Shown: positions 60,821-64,000 of the stretch, in pieces
How positions within the stretch are numbered: position 1 is the stretch's first letter
Layout: each line of letters opens with the position of its first letter
Source of the DNA: Paraeggerthella sp964369725
Lineage (GTDB): Bacteria; Actinomycetota; Coriobacteriia; Coriobacteriales; Eggerthellaceae
DNA length: 64,000 nt
Reading direction: 5' to 3'
NCBI GenBank assembly: GCA_964369725.1
Contig: CAYJGC010000001.1
Location: 73,140-137,139, forward strand
Notes under the pieces: model-generated
The model's database searches: none
What the model saw: the letters and a program-made list of their open reading frames with translations, nothing else
What the model was told of the DNA's origin: nothing
Program-made: the position numbers and the translations under genes

Positions 60821-61330
60821 ATGGGAAATAATGGACTTGCATATATACGCGTGACCACCTCATCAGATGCAACAAAGCAGCTGGCGGCTACGCTCGCGCC
60901 GTATTTGCGTGCGGGGGATACCGTGGTGCTTTCTGGCGATCTTGGCGCAGGAAAAACGCAATTTGTTCAGGGAATTGCTGCAGGTCTGGGCATTCGTGAT
61001 CAAATAACCAGCCCAACGTTTAACATCATGCTTACGTATCCTAGTGGCAGGTTGCCCTTGTACCATTTTGACTTATACCGCCTTGATTCGGCTGAGCAGC
61101 TTGAAGATATTGGCTTTTACGAAACGGTTGATTCTGACGGTGCATCATTCATTGAATGGGGTGAGCGTTTCCCCGATTCTCTTCCGTATAGTTATTTGGA
61201 AATCATATTAAGTATGGACGAAAAGGGAGATCGCAAGGTGTTTGCTCATGCTTTTGGCGATCGTTCCCGACAGCTTTTGTTCCTTTGGGCAAAGGATTCT
61301 AAATCTCGACTCATGAAATCTGCGAGGTAA
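60821..61330 (+). CDS. tsaE: tRNA t6A ATPase TsaE
   Basis: This 169-residue P-loop ATPase drives turnover of the TsaB-TsaD complex in t6A37 tRNA modification. It has Walker A SGDLGAGKT, ITSPTFNIM, HFDLYRL and IEWGERFP, all signature TsaE motifs. ATG 60821 is chosen over ATG 60812 because of the -10 position. tsaB-rimI-tsaD follows 6 bp after the stop, so all partners except the TsaC/Sua5 enzyme are in one operon. Confidence 0.94.
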   Translation: MGNNGLAYIRVTTSSDATKQLAATLAPYLRAGDTVVLSGDLGAGKTQFVQGIAAGLGIRDQITSPTFNIMLTYPSGRLPLYHFDLYRLDSAEQLEDIGFYETVDSDGASFIEWGERFPDSLPYSYLEIILSMDEKGDRKVFAHAFGDRSRQLLFLWAKDSKSRLMKSAR

Positions 61331-61336
61331 TTTTAA

Positions 61337-63991
61337 GTGAATAGTACTATGCTGCGACCCGAAGGTGCATCTTTGCGAGCACATTACGTCCTTGCATTTG
61401 ACACATCAAATGAAGTAATTGCCATAGGGCTTGGTTTGTTGCAGCCCGCTAGTTGCGGTGTTGAGTTGGTTGCTTCGATAGAGGTGGCGGCGCATCGCGC
61501 ATCAAATACGCAGCTGTTGCCGCGCATTGATGCACTGCTAAGCGCGGAAGGCGTGCAGCAAGAACAGCTTGCTTGCGTGGTAGTGGGGTGTGGGCCGGGT
61601 TCGTTTACTGGTGTGCGTATTGCCATGGCCACAGCAAAAGGTATCGCATCCGCACTAGAGGCGCCCTTGATTGGCGTTTCGTCGCTCGATGTGGTGGCTT
61701 GGAATGCTTGGCGTGAGGGAGAGCGCGGTTTGCTTGCTGTTGTGGCAGATGCCATGCGTAAGGAAGTGTATCCTGTTCGTTATCGATTGCAGGATGCAGG
61801 CATTGAGCGACTTGACGCAGATCGTGTAGTAAAAGCAGAGATGGCCGTCGAAGAGCTGATGGCTGACGATACATGGGCTCAAGCATGTGTCGCGAAGCAG
61901 TGTTTTATTTCGGGCGATGGGCTTACCAAGTATGAAGATCTATTTACCCCTTGTGGAACACTGCTTAATCAAGCGGTATGGGCTCCTTCAGGCAGAGGGT
62001 TGTTGCTGGCATTGCAAGATGCTTGGCGCGCAAATGAGGTAGATCCGCTGGACGCTCAGCGACATAACCCCGCTTTTGCATTGCCTGTGTATACACGGCT
62101 TTCAGATGCAGAAGAAAACGAGCGTATCCGGCTTGCAAAAAATGACCCCAAGAATTTAACAGCTGGCGTACAAGACACTGCTTCTCGTCGCGATCAGCGA
62201 GCAAGCATGAATGACACGGCCATACTGAATGCCCTGCCTAATGAGCAAGGTATAGTTTACAAGCCGCTTGATGCTGCTCATGTGGCAGCAGTGGCCTGTT
62301 TGGATGCGTGTGTGTTGCCAGAAGATGCTTGGAGTGCTCAGTCTTTTGCAGATGAGTTGCCGCGCGCAGACCGTACCTGGTGGGCGGCGTATGCGCCGGC
62401 CCCCGACGAACAGCAAGCGCCCGGTACTCAGCAACCATGCGGCGCACAGCAGGTGTTTGATGCGTGTCAGGCATCCGGTGCGCAGCATGTGCTTGGCGCT
62501 CAAGGGGGCAATGCGGAACAGTCAAACGACACTCAGGCGCTTGATATGCAGCCTGAGCAGACTGCTCCGACACTCGAGTTGGTTGGTTATGCGGGCGGTT
62601 GGATTGTGGATGGCCAAGTGCAAATACTTAAAGTGGGTACCAATCCTGCGTGGCGTCGCCATGGTATTGCCCGCGAACTTTTAGCGCGCGTAGCTTCTGA
62701 TGCGCGCGATTTAGGCGCAACTAGTTGTTCGCTTGAAGTGCGTGCAAGCAATAAAGGTGCACAAGCGTTTTATGAAAGCTTGCAGCTTTGTCCCCTTGGC
62801 GTTCGCCCGCGTTATTACCCCGACGGAGAAGATGCCTGCATTTTGGAAGGACCTTTGCCGCTTGCTCAAGTTGATGTTGCAGGAATGCAGTTACAGATTG
62901 ATGAAGCGCGCAATTCTTCTGCATCTGCCCGTAAGCTAAAGAATTGTGTTTCACATCCTTTGATTTTAGCTATTGAAACATCGTGTGACGAAACCGCTGC
63001 AGCTATTGTCGATGGTGAAGGTCAGTTGGTTTCAGATGTGGTGGCTTCCCAGATAGATTTTCATGCACGTTTTGGCGGCGTTGTGCCTGAAATAGCCAGT
63101 AGAAAACATATCGAAGCAATTTGCGGTGTGTGTGATGAATGTTTTGACGTTGCGGCTCAACACCTTGAGGTGCCTTCGTTGAACTGGAAAGACCTTGATG
63201 CCGTCGCGGTTACTCATGCGCCTGGCTTGGTGGGGGCTTTGGTGGTGGGAGTGGCTTTTGCCAAAGGTGTTGCATGGGCGGCGCAAAAGCCATTTATCGG
63301 AGTGCATCATCTAGAAGGACATCTCTACGCAAATAAAATTGGTGCGCCAGATTTTACACCGCCAGCAGTGGTGTCGTTGGTTTCGGGCGGAAATACGTTG
63401 CTGGTACATATGAAAGACTGGGGCGTGTACGAAACGCTGGGAGCAACTATTGATGACGCGGTGGGGGAAGCGTTTGACAAGGTGGCAAAAGCGCTGGGTT
63501 TGGGCTATCCGGGAGGTCCGGCAGTGTCAAAGCAGGCGGCGCTTGGGTGTGCCGATGCCATTGCTTTCCCGCGCGCTATGATGCATTCGGGAGATTTGCG
63601 CTTTTCATTGTCGGGTCTTAAAACAGCTGTGGTGACCTATATCAATAACGAACGTGCGGCAGGGCGCGAGCTTAATATCCCTGATATTTGTGCAAGTTTT
63701 CAGCAGGCTGTTGTGGATGTTCAGGTTAAAAAGGCGCAGATGGCTCTCAAGCAAACGGGTGCGCCTACGTTTTGTCTGGGAGGCGGTGTTGCTGCAAATC
63801 CGGTATTGCGTGAGGCTTATGAGGTTATGTGCCAGCGTTTGGGTGTGAGACTGGTTTTGCCGCCCTTTTCTGCGTGCGGAGACAATGCTGGCATGATTGC
63901 TCTGGTGGCTCTTGATCGTTATCGCCAAGAGAAGTTCTTTCCGCTTGAAACCGATGCTCATGCCTATGCTAATTTGGACGAACCATACTAA
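61337..63991 (+). CDS. TsaB-RimI-TsaD fusion protein
   Basis: This 884-residue protein fuses three enzymes. Residues 12-255 are TsaB (LAFDTSN, GCGPGSFTGVRIAMATAKGIA). Residues 304-510 are a RimI-type GNAT acetyltransferase (WRRHGIARELL acetyl-CoA loop, SLEVRASNKGAQAFYE). Residues 540-884 are TsaD (AIETSCDETAAAIVDG, RFGGVVPEIASR, metal site HHLEGHLYA, SGGNT, CLGGGVAANPVLRE). A Gln/Ala/Cys-rich insert at about 357-413 splits the GNAT part. TsaD transfers threonylcarbamoyl to A37 with TsaB and TsaE; RimI acetylates ribosomal S18. The start is GTG 61337. Such fusions are known in Coriobacteriia; the stop falls 9 bp before the window end. Confidence 0.94.
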   Translation: MNSTMLRPEGASLRAHYVLAFDTSNEVIAIGLGLLQPASCGVELVASIEVAAHRASNTQLLPRIDALLSAEGVQQEQLACVVVGCGPGSFTGVRIAMATAKGIASALEAPLIGVSSLDVVAWNAWREGERGLLAVVADAMRKEVYPVRYRLQDAGIERLDADRVVKAEMAVEELMADDTWAQACVAKQCFISGDGLTKYEDLFTPCGTLLNQAVWAPSGRGLLLALQDAWRANEVDPLDAQRHNPAFALPVYTRLSDAEENERIRLAKNDPKNLTAGVQDTASRRDQRASMNDTAILNALPNEQGIVYKPLDAAHVAAVACLDACVLPEDAWSAQSFADELPRADRTWWAAYAPAPDEQQAPGTQQPCGAQQVFDACQASGAQHVLGAQGGNAEQSNDTQALDMQPEQTAPTLELVGYAGGWIVDGQVQILKVGTNPAWRRHGIARELLARVASDARDLGATSCSLEVRASNKGAQAFYESLQLCPLGVRPRYYPDGEDACILEGPLPLAQVDVAGMQLQIDEARNSSASARKLKNCVSHPLILAIETSCDETAAAIVDGEGQLVSDVVASQIDFHARFGGVVPEIASRKHIEAICGVCDECFDVAAQHLEVPSLNWKDLDAVAVTHAPGLVGALVVGVAFAKGVAWAAQKPFIGVHHLEGHLYANKIGAPDFTPPAVVSLVSGGNTLLVHMKDWGVYETLGATIDDAVGEAFDKVAKALGLGYPGGPAVSKQAALGCADAIAFPRAMMHSGDLRFSLSGLKTAVVTYINNERAAGRELNIPDICASFQQAVVDVQVKKAQMALKQTGAPTFCLGGGVAANPVLREAYEVMCQRLGVRLVLPPFSACGDNAGMIALVALDRYRQEKFFPLETDAHAYANLDEPY

Positions 63992-64000
63992 GATGTTCTG

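Overview
The window looks like a draft scaffold from an anaerobic actinobacterium of the class Coriobacteriia, most likely the family Eggerthellaceae. I infer this from gene content; no database was searched. The supporting signs are: an actinobacterial FHA/phosphatase/SEDS-PBP/Ser-Thr-kinase operon, a TsaB-RimI-TsaD fusion, an NRAMP-related magnesium transporter with an intracellular MgtE-like partner, a Tat-exported FAD fumarate-reductase-like protein, a menaquinone operon, and arylpyruvate (indolepyruvate) ferredoxin oxidoreductase. No sugar-utilisation genes are seen. The scaffold has one 100-N gap at 58789-58888.

Layout. 1-6 kb: the tail of an M28-like peptidase, a small zinc-ribbon protein (DUF5679), citrate synthase, two tRNA-Ser genes, tadA, ispE, a small membrane protein and a shikimate-kinase-like protein. 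6-10 kb: an L,D-transpeptidase facing rlmH, an exonuclease III-family nuclease, folE and an ACT-domain protein. 10.3-18.3 kb: menaquinone genes menF-menD-menH-menB and a menE-menC fusion, with overlapping or close starts. 18.5-22 kb: an APC antiporter, then an accessory islet holding a DUF4143-type ATPase with unusual upstream repeats. 22-31.6 kb: a CNNM/CorC protein, an amidohydrolase, purE, an iorA-iorB-aryl-CoA ligase operon, a purine permease and ApbE.

31.6-44 kb: a large sortase-anchored BspA-like surface protein with eight 83-residue repeats, a PepSY lipoprotein, tRNA-Arg, the MgtE-N/CBS plus NRMT pair, an Rrf2 regulator, 5-formyl-THF cyclo-ligase, and a TetR-like regulator divergent from a Tat-exported flavoprotein reductase. 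44-51.5 kb: NhaC, an SSS symporter, a DUF4190 protein and an ABC-2 exporter. 51.7-59.3 kb: the cell-wall/signalling operon fhaA-fhaB-pstP-SEDS/PBP-pknB. 59.7-64 kb: tRNA-Thr, a universal stress protein, tsaE and tsaB-rimI-tsaD.

The genes fit an amino-acid-using anaerobe that respires through menaquinone to exported flavoprotein reductases (ApbE could load covalent FMN), with ferredoxin-linked 2-oxoacid oxidation. I found no phage, transposase, CRISPR array or biosynthetic island. The most unusual items are the protein fusions, the NRMT/sensor pair, the atypical shikimate kinase, the repeat structures near 21.7 kb and 29.0 kb, and the N gap that is probably an unmerged contig overlap.
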